DNA from: Shewanella sp. SNU WT4
GTDB lineage: Bacteria; Pseudomonadota; Gammaproteobacteria; Enterobacterales; Shewanellaceae
NCBI RefSeq assembly: GCF_006494715.1
Contig: NZ_CP041151.1
Span: 2,666,001 to 2,730,000 of the forward strand
DNA length: 64,000 nucleotides
Direction: 5' to 3'
Each line of letters starts with the position of its first letter. Position 1 is the first letter of the stretch. A program made the translations under genes and the position numbers. The notes beneath the pieces were generated by a model that made no database searches, was not told the DNA's origin, and saw nothing but the letters and a program-made list of their open reading frames with translations. This document shows, in pieces, positions 11,683 through 22,186 of the stretch.

Positions 11683-12124
11683 AACATAGCTTAAGCTGCT
11701 TACCATCAATACATACTTGGTAGGCTTGACTGTAGTTACCACTACCCGCCGTAGACGTTGTAATAGTTAATTGTGACTGGGCAGCATTAAGGGCCGTTTT
11801 AGTAATGAAGCCATCGCGGCTAATCACCAATCCTGATGCTAAGTCCCCGACATTAAGATCTTGATATAAAATCACAGTCATAGTTCCAATCGAGCGAGGC
11901 TCATACTGACCTTCACTGACCACCACACTCATACCATTATTCAGCGGCATAGATTGAGAAAAATAAGCCGCTTCAGTATTTGACTCACAAGGTGTGACGC
12001 TTACGTCTGTTGCCGCTAAAGGTGCGCCGCTCAACACAGCAATCAAGCCAAAAAATACTCCCCGAATTGATGAAGAAATAGGAGATACTTTACGATCAGG
12101 TTCTATTTTGCACAGAGATAACAT
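11681..12124 (-). CDS. Probable periplasmic inhibitor of I-type lysozyme, PliI-like
   Basis: The segment VVVSEGQYEPRSIGTMTVILY, then ISRDGFITK and TSTAGSGNYSQAY, matches what I know of the PliI family, whose members bind and block invertebrate-type lysozymes in the periplasm. It has an N-terminal hydrophobic stretch (VFFGLIAVLSG ending in APLAA) that reads as a signal peptide. I use the ATG at 12124 (147 residues); a longer frame reaches 12193, and the start is uncertain because no good ribosome binding site is visible. It sits between two insertion sequences. PliI is a family assignment by eye. Confidence 0.6.
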   Translation of the reverse strand: MLSLCKIEPDRKVSPISSSIRGVFFGLIAVLSGAPLAATDVSVTPCESNTEAAYFSQSMPLNNGMSVVVSEGQYEPRSIGTMTVILYQDLNVGDLASGLVISRDGFITKTALNAAQSQLTITTSTAGSGNYSQAYQVCIDGKQLKLC

Positions 12125-12236
12125 AATCGACGTCCATGTTGATAGTGAAATGATTGAAATAAAGCTTAGGCGATAAAGAAGTAAAGGTGACAAAGCAGAA
12201 GCTCAACTAATCATAGCGATAGATAAACGCTACGCT

Positions 12237-13530
12237 GGGTAGTGTTCATAATTCTGTGTCATTTCAGTAAAATATTCAAAAACAGGAATGACACATGACC
12301 CAACCTTTTAACTTCGAACAAGCCCTTAAAGATCTGCAGTCAGGTAAAAGCCTCACAGGTAAAGACAGCATTCTTGGTCCACTGATCAAGCAACTCACTG
12401 AAGCGGCTCTCCAGGCTGAGCTTGAGCAGCATTTAGCGCATGATCCTCTGCCTAATCGTAAAAATGGCAAAACCCCTAAGACCATTAAGCATCCGTCCGG
12501 TAACTTTGAGTTAGACACCCCTAGAGACCGCAATGGCACTTTTGAGCCTCAGTTGATTAAGAAAAATCAAACTACGCTAACCGATGAAATCGAACGTAAA
12601 GTGTTATCGATGTTCAGTATAGGTATGAGCTATCGCGATATTAATCAACATGTTGAAGATATGTATGGGATCAATGTATCTAACGCAACAGTCAGTGCTA
12701 TCACTGATAAACTCATCCCCGAACTTAAAGCGTGGCAACAGCGCCCATTAGATAGCCATTATCCTATCGTTTGGCTTGATGCGATACATTATAAAGTCAA
12801 AGAGGATGGGCGTTACGTCAGTAAAGCCGTTTACACATTGTTAGCGCTTAATATGAAAGGAAAAAAGGAAATTTTAGGGCTTCATTTATCCGAAAATGAA
12901 GGCGCTAATTACTGGCTATCCGTACTGACCGATCTTAATAATCGTGGTGTAAAAGATATTCTTATCGCCTGTGTTGACAGCTTGACCGGTTTCCCTGAGG
13001 CGATAGCCAGTATCTTCCCTAATACGGAAACACAGCTAGGTGTTATCCACCAGATCCGCAACTCAATGAAGTATGTCGCCTCAAAACATCAGAAAGCGTT
13101 TATGGCTGATTTAAAGCCTGTGTATCGAGCCGTGAGTAAAGAAGCCGCAGAGATGGCATTGGACGAACTGGAGGCCAAATGGGGTGATGCTTATCCGCTG
13201 GTAATCAACTCTTGGCGTCGCAAATGGCATAATTTGTCCCATTATTTTAGGTACCCAGAACATATCAGGAAAGTGATTTACACGACCAATGCCGTTGAGG
13301 CGGTACATCGCCAATTTAGAAAGCTCACCAAAACCAAAGGTGCTTTTCCTAATGAAAATAGCTTGTTGAAGCTACTTTATGCAGGCATATTAAACGCCTC
13401 AGATAAATGGACCATGCCAATCCACAATTGGAGCCTTTGTTTATCTCAGTTAGCGATTTATTTTGAAGGGCGTTTAGATAGCGTGCTAGAAATTTAAAAA
13501 TTAGCCTGACACAGAATTTTGAACGCCCTC
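12237..13530 (+). mobile_element. IS256-family insertion sequence
   Basis: About 1.29 kb with one transposase. The right end (13507-13528) and left end (12237-12261) are imperfect inverted repeats that share TTCTGTGTCA and GTTCA. No 8-9 bp target duplication is visible at the two edges, which could mean past recombination between copies. The last 57 bp of this element occur again, in reverse orientation, at 36197-36253, inside a broken porin gene. Confidence 0.88.
12295..13497 (+). CDS. IS256-family (Mutator-type) transposase
   Basis: DDE transposase that moves the element by cut-out circle formation. 400 residues, full length. The catalytic Asp residues are expected in VWLDAIHYKV and in LIACVDSLTGFPEAI, and the Glu near TTNAVEAVHRQFRKL, all of which can be seen. 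It starts at the ATG 12295, 34 bp inside the left inverted repeat, and ends in LDSVLEI shortly before the right repeat. The same LDSVLEI tail, in frame, now forms the end of the porin fragment at 36230. No frameshift seen. Confidence 0.95.
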   Translation: MTQPFNFEQALKDLQSGKSLTGKDSILGPLIKQLTEAALQAELEQHLAHDPLPNRKNGKTPKTIKHPSGNFELDTPRDRNGTFEPQLIKKNQTTLTDEIERKVLSMFSIGMSYRDINQHVEDMYGINVSNATVSAITDKLIPELKAWQQRPLDSHYPIVWLDAIHYKVKEDGRYVSKAVYTLLALNMKGKKEILGLHLSENEGANYWLSVLTDLNNRGVKDILIACVDSLTGFPEAIASIFPNTETQLGVIHQIRNSMKYVASKHQKAFMADLKPVYRAVSKEAAEMALDELEAKWGDAYPLVINSWRRKWHNLSHYFRYPEHIRKVIYTTNAVEAVHRQFRKLTKTKGAFPNENSLLKLLYAGILNASDKWTMPIHNWSLCLSQLAIYFEGRLDSVLEI

Positions 13531-13535
13531 TCACA

Positions 13536-13955
13536 CTATTTCAGTGAGCGATTGATTTTACTTAATAAAGCAATTAATTGAGTTTGCTCTTCTGCGGACA
13601 AACTTAGTAAATATTTTTGATTCACTTTGTCAGCCTCATACACCAAATCTTGCTCAAGCGCTTTAGCTTCAACGGTTAAAAATATTTGAAAGGCGCGACG
13701 ATTGTCGGCTTCTTGATGACGAGTGATGTAGCCCAGCAGCTGCAACTGATCCAATAAACGCGTCATCGTATAGTTGGCGACATCGCAGCGTTTCGACAGC
13801 TCAGTTTGACTAATACCTTCTTCCTGCCATAAAGCGAACAGCACAGGCCAAAGCTTAATATCTAATTGATAGCGTTTTAAGCGCTCATCCAATTCATGTT
13901 GAAGAGCCACATTAAGGTGACTAATCAAATATCCAAGGTGTTCATAATGCTTCAA
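13536..13955 (-). CDS. MarR-family transcriptional regulator
   Basis: Winged-helix DNA-binding repressor or activator that usually responds to small aromatic or oxidising ligands and acts as a dimer. 139 residues: N-terminal dimerisation helix, recognition helix region ISQTELSKRCDVANYTMTRLLDQLQ (about residues 48-72), then the wing with HQEADNRRAFQIFLT, the typical DxR pattern of the family. It is divergent from nothing close; ydiJ follows on the same strand upstream with about 200 bp between them. The IS256 element ends only 5 bp beyond its stop codon, so its terminator has probably been replaced. Confidence 0.88.
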   Translation of the reverse strand: MKHYEHLGYLISHLNVALQHELDERLKRYQLDIKLWPVLFALWQEEGISQTELSKRCDVANYTMTRLLDQLQLLGYITRHQEADNRRAFQIFLTVEAKALEQDLVYEADKVNQKYLLSLSAEEQTQLIALLSKINRSLK

Positions 13956-14162
13956 AAGTCACCTCCTATCATGTTGCGGCTAACGAGAATTGTCGTTACC
14001 AACCAGACCTACATTAGCCAGACAAGTCCTGTGCCCTTACTTAATACTATCAGCTTGCCCGCAATAAACTAGCTGAGATTTTCATTTAGTTTATGGCTTA
14101 GCCGCGCCATTTATTTTGCTCTAATGATTCCATAAGCTTGTAAAAAGCTAACTATTACAGCG

Positions 14163-17100
14163 TTAGCACAAATCCAATAACGCCTCGATTGGATGCCTTG
14201 GTCTAAAGTGGGCAAAACGTTTCACTTGGCTACGGCATGAATAGCCAGAGACCAAGATTTGTTCCGCGGGTATTTCAGCTAGGCTCGGCTGCCAAGAAAG
14301 GCTGAATAAGGTTTTGGAGCGGTTGATATTCACCAGTTCATGGCCATAAGTGCCTGCCATACCGCAGCAACCTAAATTTTTAACCGTGAGATTGGCACCA
14401 AAATGACTAAAAATTTGCTGCCATTGTTTACCAGTTTCAGGCTTTGCCGTGGACTCAGTGCAATGGCTCAACCATACGAAACTCGCTGTTTTTGCTAACG
14501 CTTCTTTATCTGTTTTAGATAATAACTTGCTAGGGGTTTTACGGGTAGCCAATACCGTCATTAGCCATTCATTGGCTAGCAACACATTAAAATCACCACG
14601 CTTAGCACCTAGGACTTGGCGATATTCATCGCGATAACAAAGCACAAGCGCCGGATCAACCCCGATTAATGGCATACCTAGTTGCGATAACTGGTTAAGA
14701 AAATCTGCGCTGTTTTGAGCAATCTTGGCAAACTTTGATAAAAAACCTTTGATATGCGCAGGCTTGCCGTTGGGGGTATATGGCAGTAATACCGGCTTAA
14801 GCCCAAGTTTTTCAATTAACAATACCAAGCGATACATCAGCTCAGCATCATAAAAGCTATTAAAAGGATCTTGCACAATAAGCACATAATGATGGCGATC
14901 GCGTTCAGCTATGGCTTGTAAATCTTCTAAGTCATACCCTAAACAGGCGTGCCCTTGCAGGCGGTTAACAAGATTAGGTGACGATAAATCTGGAGTATCA
15001 ACATAACCCAATGTCTGCTTTATCAACCAGCGGCTAACAGTGTTATTGCTTACGGCGTTAACAAGCTTAGGTGTTTTCGCCAGTTCAGCAATGCCATCTT
15101 CAAGCCCTGCTACCAGATAATCTTTTAGCGGCCGCTGATATCTTTGATAGTAGATATTAAAAAATTCAGCTCTAAACTTAGGGACATCCACTTTTACAGG
15201 GCATTGACTAGAGCAGGCCTTACAAGCCAAGCAGCCTTGCAAGGATGCCATGACTTCATGGGAATAATCGTATTCTTTATGTTTGGCTAAAGAATTACGC
15301 CAGCGCGTCCATAAAGGCAAAGGCTTGGCCTTAGCTAATTCAATAACATCAACACCTTGTAACTCAAGTAAGCGTAACCATTCACGCATTAATCCAGTAC
15401 GGCCTTTGGGCGAATGTATTCTATCGCCAGTCACTTTAAAGGATGGGCACATAGGAGATAAATTGCTGTAGTTAAAGCATAAGCCATTACCATTACAATT
15501 CATCACATCAGGATAAGCCTGTTGCACTGCGATAGGGATCTGTCTATCAAAGGTGCCACGCTTAATACTGTCGATATTATATTTAAGCGCTCCAGCGTCT
15601 GGTGGATTCACTAATTTGCCAGGGTTAAGCTGATTGTTGGGGTCAAACCAACCTTTAATCTGACGCAATAAGCCGTATAACTCGTCACCAAATACTGCTG
15701 GGCCATATTCTCCCCGCACGCCTTTACCGTGCTCCCCCCACATTAAACCGCCGTATTTACGGGTCAATGCGGCCACTTCATCCGACAAGGTTCTCAGTAG
15801 GGCTTCATCATTAGGATCGCACATATCAAGCGCTGGGCGCACATGCAAGACACCGGCATCCACATGCCCAAACATACCGTATTCTAAATTTTTACTGTCT
15901 AATAATGCCCTAAACTCCAGAATGAAATCCGCTAAGGATTGCGGCGGTACAGCGGTATCTTCGGCAAAGGCAATGGGTTTACGCCGCCCTTTGGTAGCGC
16001 CCAATAAACCCACAGCTTTCTTGCGCATACTATAAATTAATTCAACGCTGGCTAAATCATCACAAGATTGCCATCCAAGCACCCCAGGATTGTCTTGCTG
16101 TAGCAACTGTTCAAGATGCTTGAGTTTGGCCTCAACTTGCTCTTTATCACCGGCAAACTCCACCATGTTAAGCCCCATGATGGTTTTACCTTCAACCTCG
16201 GTAATTAAGGAGGCAATTGAGTGCCAAATGATATCTTGGCGCGCAAGATCCAGCACTTTAGAGTCTATGGTTTCAACCACTGTGGCACGAGCATTAACTA
16301 AGGTTGGCGCATGCCTTAATGCAGACTCAAACGAATCATATTTGATATTGACCAGCAAGCGGCATTTAGGCAGTGCCGTTATGTTTAATTTAGCTTCCGT
16401 GACAACGGCCAAGGTACCTTCAGAGCCGGTAATGACTCTTGATAAATCAAACACAGTTAACTCATCATTCCATACATGTTTTAAATCATACCCCGTCAAA
16501 AAACGATTTAATTCCGGAAACTGCTGCAGGATAAGATTACGCTGCGCTTTACAATGATTTGCTATATTACGGGCTAATGTCTGAGCGATAGGACTGTCTA
16601 ATTGCTCTATGTAATCAGGGAGCGCAGTTGCAACTATAGGCGATGTATTAAGCACAAATCCATCGCTTAACACGGATGTTAAACCCAGCACATGATCTGA
16701 GGTTTTACCATAAACCAGAGAGCCGGCACCCGATGCGTCAGTATTGATCATGCCGCCAATAGTGGCGCGATTGGAGGTAGATAGATCTGGACTAAAGAAA
16801 AAACCATAGGGTCGCAGTACATCGTTAAGTTGATCTTTAACTACCCCAGCTTGCACTCTAACCCAGCCTTCGTTGACATTCACTTCCAGCACTTGATTAA
16901 GGTAGCGCGATAAATCCATCACTATGCCGTGGGTCAGTGACTGTCCATTAGTGCCAGTGCCGCCGCCACGCGCACTAAAATAGACCTTAGCGAACTGAGG
17001 TTGCTTGGCAAGCATTAATGCACGTTGAATATCTTGCTGATTTCTCGGATAAATGACCGCTTGCGGTAAGAATTGATAGACGGAGTTATCCGTCGCCTGC

Positions 17101-17225
17101 GCTAATCTAGCCGCATAGCTATTATCGATGTCACCGCCCCACTCGCTTGCCAATGCCGTTAAATAGACACTAAAGATGGTTTCTTGGGTGTGTTCGTGAG
17201 TAATTCTTGGCAAAGGTTTGGTCAT
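14163..17225 (-). CDS. ydiJ: FAD-linked oxidase / iron-sulfur dehydrogenase, YdiJ family
   Basis: Large two-part oxidoreductase. The N-terminal half is a PCMH-type FAD domain with ARGGGTGTNGQSL and SNRATIGGMINTDASG. The C-terminal half has iron-sulfur cysteines in GCLACKACSSQCPV (CxxCxxCxxxCP) and an earlier NGLCFNYSNLSPMCPS, then a CCG-type domain with NLGCCGMAGTYG. E. coli YdiJ is reported as a D-2-hydroxyglutarate dehydrogenase, so oxidation of a D-2-hydroxy acid is the likely role. I use the ATG at 17225 (1020 residues); the frame extends to a TTG at 17267. No membrane segment. Confidence 0.88.
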   Translation of the reverse strand: MTKPLPRITHEHTQETIFSVYLTALASEWGGDIDNSYAARLAQATDNSVYQFLPQAVIYPRNQQDIQRALMLAKQPQFAKVYFSARGGGTGTNGQSLTHGIVMDLSRYLNQVLEVNVNEGWVRVQAGVVKDQLNDVLRPYGFFFSPDLSTSNRATIGGMINTDASGAGSLVYGKTSDHVLGLTSVLSDGFVLNTSPIVATALPDYIEQLDSPIAQTLARNIANHCKAQRNLILQQFPELNRFLTGYDLKHVWNDELTVFDLSRVITGSEGTLAVVTEAKLNITALPKCRLLVNIKYDSFESALRHAPTLVNARATVVETIDSKVLDLARQDIIWHSIASLITEVEGKTIMGLNMVEFAGDKEQVEAKLKHLEQLLQQDNPGVLGWQSCDDLASVELIYSMRKKAVGLLGATKGRRKPIAFAEDTAVPPQSLADFILEFRALLDSKNLEYGMFGHVDAGVLHVRPALDMCDPNDEALLRTLSDEVAALTRKYGGLMWGEHGKGVRGEYGPAVFGDELYGLLRQIKGWFDPNNQLNPGKLVNPPDAGALKYNIDSIKRGTFDRQIPIAVQQAYPDVMNCNGNGLCFNYSNLSPMCPSFKVTGDRIHSPKGRTGLMREWLRLLELQGVDVIELAKAKPLPLWTRWRNSLAKHKEYDYSHEVMASLQGCLACKACSSQCPVKVDVPKFRAEFFNIYYQRYQRPLKDYLVAGLEDGIAELAKTPKLVNAVSNNTVSRWLIKQTLGYVDTPDLSSPNLVNRLQGHACLGYDLEDLQAIAERDRHHYVLIVQDPFNSFYDAELMYRLVLLIEKLGLKPVLLPYTPNGKPAHIKGFLSKFAKIAQNSADFLNQLSQLGMPLIGVDPALVLCYRDEYRQVLGAKRGDFNVLLANEWLMTVLATRKTPSKLLSKTDKEALAKTASFVWLSHCTESTAKPETGKQWQQIFSHFGANLTVKNLGCCGMAGTYGHELVNINRSKTLFSLSWQPSLAEIPAEQILVSGYSCRSQVKRFAHFRPRHPIEALLDLC

Positions 17226-17332
17226 AACGTCAGTGTTAACCTGTGATGTCAGTAAAAGCGCCCGCAAGCACAGCGCCGTTTAGGCTTAATAGTTAACCTG
17301 TTATCGCACATGGTCGCAATAATTTACCAACA

Positions 17333-17357
17333 AAAAAGCCGCAAAATGCGGCTTTTT
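17333..17357. terminator. Intrinsic terminator after ppsA
   Basis: An 11-bp stem, AAAAAGCCGCA/TGCGGCTTTTT, with an AAA loop and T-runs on both strands lies between ppsA and ydiJ (same strand). It ends the ppsA transcript, so ydiJ needs its own promoter. Confidence 0.9.
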
Positions 17358-17404
17358 ATAAAAATAATCAATAATTAGCTGAAGTTAACTCGCGAGCTTA
17401 TTGA

Positions 17405-19774
17405 TTATTTGGCACTTCCTGCTAAATACAACCAAGTATCTATCACGGTATCAGGGTTAAGCGACACGGTATCAATACCTTGCTCAACTAACCAAGCAGC
17501 AAAGTCGGCATGATCCGATGGGCCTTGACCACAAATACCAATATAAGCGCCTTTGGCCTTCGCGGCTTTAATTGCCATAGACAATAACACTTTAACGGCC
17601 TCATCACGTTCATCAAATAAATGACTGATAATGCCAGAATCGCGATCTAAACCTAAGGTGAGCTGAGTTAAATCGTTAGAGCCGATAGAGAAACCATCAA
17701 AATGCTCGAGGAATTGATCAGCCAATAAAGCGTTCGATGGTAATTCACACATCATAATGACACGTAAGCCATTTTTACCACGCTCTAAACCTTGCTCTTT
17801 AAGCAAAGCAATCACTTGCTCAGCTTCAGACACAGTCCGCACGAATGGGATCATGATTTCGACGTTAGTCAGACCCATATCATGGCGCACGCGCTTAATT
17901 GCTTCACACTCTAATGCGAAACAATCGCGGAACGAATCAGAAATATAACGACTCGCACCGCGGAAGCCCAACATAGGGTTTTCTTCTTCTGGCTCGTATC
18001 GGTCACCACCGACTAAGTTAGCGTATTCGTTAGACTTAAAGTCAGACATACGCACAATCACTTTTTTCGGATGGAAAGCTGCGGCGATAGATGCAATACC
18101 TTCAACCAGACGAGCAACATAAAATTCTACTGGAGATGAATAACCTGCAATCATCTCAGTAATTTCTTCTTGCAACTGCGGCGTTTGCGTATCAAATTCC
18201 AACAAGGCTTTAGGGTGGATACCTATCATACGATTGATGATAAATTCCAAACGCGCCAAGCCTACGCCTTCATTTGGTAAACGGGCAAAATCAAATGCAC
18301 GGTCTGGATTACCGACGTTCATCATGATTTTCATCGGTAAGCTCGGTAAATCATCCACCCGATTAGTGATAATTTCAAACTCTTGCTTACCTTCATAAAT
18401 GAAGCCGGTATCGCCTTCAGCGCAAGAGACTGTCACTAATTGGCCGTGCTTGATGCGAGAGGTGACATCACCACAACCCACGACCGCTGGCACACCTAAT
18501 TCACGGGCGATAATCGCCGCATGACAAGTACGACCACCACGGTTAGTCACAATAGCGCTAGCGCGCTTCATGATAGGCTCCCAATCAGGGTCTGTCATGT
18601 CAGTGACTAACACATCACCAGGCTGAATTTGATCCATATCAGCAATCGATTTCAATACCTTAGCAACACCACTACCGACTTTATGACCAATAGCACGGCC
18701 TTCAGTAATGACCGCGCCACGGGTCTTTAAGTGGTAACGTTCAATCAATTGCACATCTTCACGGCTGCGAACAGTTTCTGGACGCGCTTGCACTATGTAC
18801 AGCTTGCCATCGTTACCGTCTTTCGCCCATTCGATATCCATAGGACGACCATAATGCTCAGCAATAATCACAGCTTGCTTAGCAAGTTCCATCACTTCCG
18901 CGTCAGTGATTGAGAATTGACGACGCAGACTCGCATCCACATCTTCAATCTTGACTTGCTTACCGTGAGAAGCATCGTCCGAATACACCATCTGGATAAG
19001 CTTACTACCGATATTACGGCGCACTACAGCTTGATGGCCAGCTTTTAAACTTGGCTTATGCACATAGAATTCGTCAGGGTTAACCGCGCCTTGTACGACC
19101 ATTTCACCTAGGCCGTAAGATGAGGTAATAAATACTACATCTTCATTGCCAGATTCAGTGTCGATAGAGAACATCACGCCCGATGATGCTTTGTCAGAAC
19201 GCACCATTAATTGGACGCCCGCTGACAAGGCAACACCGTGGTGCTCATAGCCTTGATGAACGCGATAAGAGATGGCTCTGTCGTTAAACAAAGAAGCAAA
19301 TACATGTTTTATCGCAACAATAACTGCGTCATAACCTTTAACGTTTAGGAAAGTTTCCTGTTGACCTGCAAACGAGGCATCAGGCATATCTTCTGCAGTG
19401 GCAGAAGATCGTACAGCAAAAGAAGCATTGTGGGTTTCAGAAGCGAGTCGAGCGTAGGCTGCTTTTACTGCCTCTTCTAGTGTCGACTGGAAAGGGGTTT
19501 CGATGATCCATTGTCTGATCTGTGCACCGACATTTGCCAATTCTTTGACATCGTCCACATCCAGTGTGTTTAGGACATCATATATCTTCTGGTTAAGTCC
19601 GCTTTGTTCCAGGAATTCGTTAAAAGCAAACGAAGTCGTGGCAAAACCACCGGGGACTTGTACGCCTGCATTTGCTAAGTTACTGATCATCTCACCAAGT
19701 GAGGCATTTTTGCCACCCACTAGATTGACGTCACCCATGCCTAATTCCTGATACCAGAGTACATATTGCTGCAC
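17405..19774 (-). CDS. ppsA: Phosphoenolpyruvate synthase
   Basis: Makes PEP from pyruvate and ATP, yielding AMP and phosphate; needed for growth on lactate, pyruvate and acetate. Domains run in the usual order: N-terminal ATP-grasp domain ([29 protein letters not shown]), the swivelling phosphohistidine domain ([15 protein letters not shown], the His being phosphorylated), and the C-terminal PEP-utiliser barrel with [17 protein letters not shown] and the active-site Cys in ICGQGPSDH. 789 residues, full length. It is divergent from its own regulator gene ppsR. Confidence 0.96.
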   Translation of the reverse strand: MQQYVLWYQELGMGDVNLVGGKNASLGEMISNLANAGVQVPGGFATTSFAFNEFLEQSGLNQKIYDVLNTLDVDDVKELANVGAQIRQWIIETPFQSTLEEAVKAAYARLASETHNASFAVRSSATAEDMPDASFAGQQETFLNVKGYDAVIVAIKHVFASLFNDRAISYRVHQGYEHHGVALSAGVQLMVRSDKASSGVMFSIDTESGNEDVVFITSSYGLGEMVVQGAVNPDEFYVHKPSLKAGHQAVVRRNIGSKLIQMVYSDDASHGKQVKIEDVDASLRRQFSITDAEVMELAKQAVIIAEHYGRPMDIEWAKDGNDGKLYIVQARPETVRSREDVQLIERYHLKTRGAVITEGRAIGHKVGSGVAKVLKSIADMDQIQPGDVLVTDMTDPDWEPIMKRASAIVTNRGGRTCHAAIIARELGVPAVVGCGDVTSRIKHGQLVTVSCAEGDTGFIYEGKQEFEIITNRVDDLPSLPMKIMMNVGNPDRAFDFARLPNEGVGLARLEFIINRMIGIHPKALLEFDTQTPQLQEEITEMIAGYSSPVEFYVARLVEGIASIAAAFHPKKVIVRMSDFKSNEYANLVGGDRYEPEEENPMLGFRGASRYISDSFRDCFALECEAIKRVRHDMGLTNVEIMIPFVRTVSEAEQVIALLKEQGLERGKNGLRVIMMCELPSNALLADQFLEHFDGFSIGSNDLTQLTLGLDRDSGIISHLFDERDEAVKVLLSMAIKAAKAKGAYIGICGQGPSDHADFAAWLVEQGIDTVSLNPDTVIDTWLYLAGSAK

Positions 19775-19899
19775 AGTTCTATCTCCGCATGTTTATTTCG
19801 TTGGCCCCTTCACACCGGGGCACGGACATTTTACACTCCATGACAATTAGCGTAAATGTATAATTTTGTTTGTAATTTTATTACTACAATGAGGTCAGA

Positions 19900-20712
19900 A
19901 TGTCGCGTAAAGTATTTTATATATCAGATGGGACGGCGATCACAGCCGAGATTTTTGGGCACGCAGTACTTTCCCAGTTTCCTATTACATTTGATGCACT
20001 TACAATTCCGTTTGTGGAGACAGTTCAGAAAGCAGAGTCGGTGAAGAAAACAATCAATGATAGTTTTATTACCACAGGTGAACGCCCTTTAGTGTTTCAT
20101 TCCATCGTAAAATCGGAAATTCGCGACATAATCTACTCCAGCGAAGGCCTAGATTATGATTTTTTAAACACCTTTGTGGCACCACTTGAGCAACAATTAG
20201 GCGTTCAAGCAACACCAGCTATGCATCGCACCCATGGTAAAAGCAATAAAAGCTATGACACCCGTATTGATGCGATTAATTACGCCATGGATAACGATGA
20301 TGGCCAAACCATGAAAAACATGGATAACGCCGAAATTATCTTGCTTGGCGTATCGCGCTGCGGCAAAACGCCATCTAGCTTGTACTTATCCATGCAATTT
20401 GGCATTAAAGTCGCCAACTACCCTTTCACAGAAGATGATATGGATAGCTTACGATTACCTGAAGATCTTAAACGTAATAAACATAAGTTATTCGGCTTAA
20501 CCATAGAACCCAGCCGTTTACATGAAATACGCCAAAGTCGTCTTGAAAATAGCCGTTATTCATCGCTGCGCCAATGTCGTATTGAAGTCAAAGAAGTGGA
20601 AATGCTTTATAAAAAGGAACGCATTCCTTTTTTGGATACCACCAATCAATCCGTTGAAGAAATTGCCGCCAAAATTTTAGATATGACAGGAATGAAACGT
20701 CATATGTTTTAG
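19900..20712 (+). CDS. ppsR: PEP synthase regulatory protein (kinase/pyrophosphorylase)
   Basis: Bifunctional DUF299-family enzyme: it inactivates PEP synthase by ADP-dependent threonine phosphorylation and reactivates it by phosphate-dependent dephosphorylation. The P-loop-like [14 protein letters not shown] is at about residue 150. 270 residues, normal length. ATG at 19900 after a weak GAGGT ribosome binding site. The gene is divergent from ppsA (126 bp), the common arrangement for this pair. Confidence 0.95.
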   Translation: MSRKVFYISDGTAITAEIFGHAVLSQFPITFDALTIPFVETVQKAESVKKTINDSFITTGERPLVFHSIVKSEIRDIIYSSEGLDYDFLNTFVAPLEQQLGVQATPAMHRTHGKSNKSYDTRIDAINYAMDNDDGQTMKNMDNAEIILLGVSRCGKTPSSLYLSMQFGIKVANYPFTEDDMDSLRLPEDLKRNKHKLFGLTIEPSRLHEIRQSRLENSRYSSLRQCRIEVKEVEMLYKKERIPFLDTTNQSVEEIAAKILDMTGMKRHMF

Positions 20713-20859
20713 CATTTCACTCAATATTGAATGATAGGTATAAATCAGTCGTCGCGCGTAAAAGCTAAATTTACGCACGATGGCTCTAACAGATACTTGT
20801 CATTGGCAGCGATTAATCGAAATAAATTGAATGCCTGCCTAAAATTCAAACAACTGAGA

Positions 20860-20888
20860 CTGTGCATGACTGTGATATTCGTTATAAT
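20860..20888 (+). promoter_or_regulatory. Possible aroH promoter
   Basis: A perfect -10 hexamer TATAAT at 20883-20888; the -35 at 20860-20865 (CTGTGC) is poor. A 6-bp hairpin, GACTTG/CAAGTC, lies just before the aroH start. I saw no match to the E. coli Trp operator. Confidence 0.4.
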
Positions 20889-20937
20889 CCTGCGCAATAT
20901 GTTTTAAATTGACTTGCTTTCAAGTCTGGTAAATTGA

Positions 20938-22011
20938 ATGACCACTAAAACTGACGAACTACGCACATCTCTACTTTGTAAAGTTATTTCCCCAGCTGAA
21001 CTGGCGACGGAATTTCCTTTAACACAAGGCGCAGCTGATTATCTGCTTGCGCAACGTCGTGAAGTTGAGGCCATTTTATCTGGAGCCGATCAGCGTTTGT
21101 TGGTCATAGTAGGCCCATGCTCGATTCATGATACTAAAGCTGCGCTGGATTATGCCGCGCGTTTAGCCAAGCTACACCATGAATTGAAAGACGATATCTG
21201 CATATTAATGCGCGTGTACTTTGAAAAACCTCGCACTATCGTTGGCTGGAAAGGGTTAATTTCTGATCCGGATCTCGATGGCAGCTTTAGCCCTAATAAA
21301 GGTCTTAAACTCGCACGTCAATTATTGCAGCAAATTACTGAGTTACGTTTGCCAATCGCCACTGAATTTCTAGATATGGTCAATGGCCAATATATCGCTG
21401 ATTTAGTGACTTGGGGCGCTATCGGCGCACGCACCACTGAAAGCCAAGTCCACAGAGAAATGGCTTCGGCCTTATCTTGCCCTGTCGGCTTTAAAAACGG
21501 CACAGATGGGAATATCGACATCGCTGTTGATGCAGTGAGAGCAGCGCAAGTGCCACATATTTTCTATTCGCCTGATAAAGATGGCCAAATGTCAGTTTAC
21601 CGTACTCACGGTAATCCATATGGACACATCATTTTACGCGGCGGCAAGCAGCCTAATTACTTGCCATCCGATATCGAGTTTATTCGTGAGCGTTTGCATA
21701 ATGTGGGCTTAACCGAGCGAGTAGTGATTGATTTTAGCCATGGCAATAGTCAAAAACAGCATTTGAAACAACTTGATGTTGCTGATTCCATCATGGAGCA
21801 AATGCGTCACGGCAATACCGTCATTGCTGGTATCATGGCAGAAAGCTTTATTGAAGAAGGCACTCAGAAAGTTAAACCTAATAAGCCGTTAGAGTATGGT
21901 AAGAGTATTACTGATGCGTGCTTACATTGGGCCGACTCTGAAGTGTTACTGCGTAAACTTGCAAGAGCTTCTCGTGATCGCATCAATTTACTCAAGCAAG
22001 CGGAAGTTTAA
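20938..22011 (+). CDS. aroH: 3-deoxy-7-phosphoheptulonate synthase (DAHP synthase), AroH type
   Basis: Condenses PEP and erythrose 4-phosphate, first step of the shikimate pathway. Type I DAHP synthase of 357 residues with VGPCSIHD, RVYFEKPRT and WGAIGARTTESQVHREMASALSCPVGFKNGTDG. In both sequence (TDELRT start, TEFLDMV and MAESFIEEGTQK segments) and position next to ppsR it resembles the tryptophan-sensitive E. coli AroH more than AroF or AroG. Feedback specificity itself cannot be read from the sequence. The PEP it uses could come from ppsA nearby. Confidence 0.9.
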   Translation: MTTKTDELRTSLLCKVISPAELATEFPLTQGAADYLLAQRREVEAILSGADQRLLVIVGPCSIHDTKAALDYAARLAKLHHELKDDICILMRVYFEKPRTIVGWKGLISDPDLDGSFSPNKGLKLARQLLQQITELRLPIATEFLDMVNGQYIADLVTWGAIGARTTESQVHREMASALSCPVGFKNGTDGNIDIAVDAVRAAQVPHIFYSPDKDGQMSVYRTHGNPYGHIILRGGKQPNYLPSDIEFIRERLHNVGLTERVVIDFSHGNSQKQHLKQLDVADSIMEQMRHGNTVIAGIMAESFIEEGTQKVKPNKPLEYGKSITDACLHWADSEVLLRKLARASRDRINLLKQAEV

Positions 22012-22049
22012 CGTTAGAACCCACTGATAAACTTAAATTAATGCTTGCT

Positions 22050-22076
22050 AAAAACCCCTGTTAATCAGGGGTTTTT
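22050..22076. terminator. Intrinsic terminator after aroH
   Basis: An 11-bp stem, AAAAACCCCTG/CAGGGGTTTTT, with TTAAT loop and a T-run. Confidence 0.93.
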
Positions 22077-22186
22077 ATTATCTTATATTCGTCGAACCTT
22101 AGGTTTATCACGACCCATTCATCACTCAAACTGACTATTTGCTTTATACTGGCACTCTTTTTTATCAGTACCAATAAGGCCGCAGT

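Noticed and set aside
12229..13538. Target-site duplication around the IS256 element
   Set aside because: The 8-9 bases on the two sides do not match, so none can be claimed.
16090..16557. A forward ORF of 155 residues opposite ydiJ
   Set aside because: It is the antisense shadow of a strongly conserved FAD/Fe-S gene; the protein is rich in Ser and Cys with no recognisable domain.
20713..20937. Trp operator or leader peptide for aroH
   Set aside because: No TrpR-like palindrome and no short ORF with tandem Trp codons could be found.
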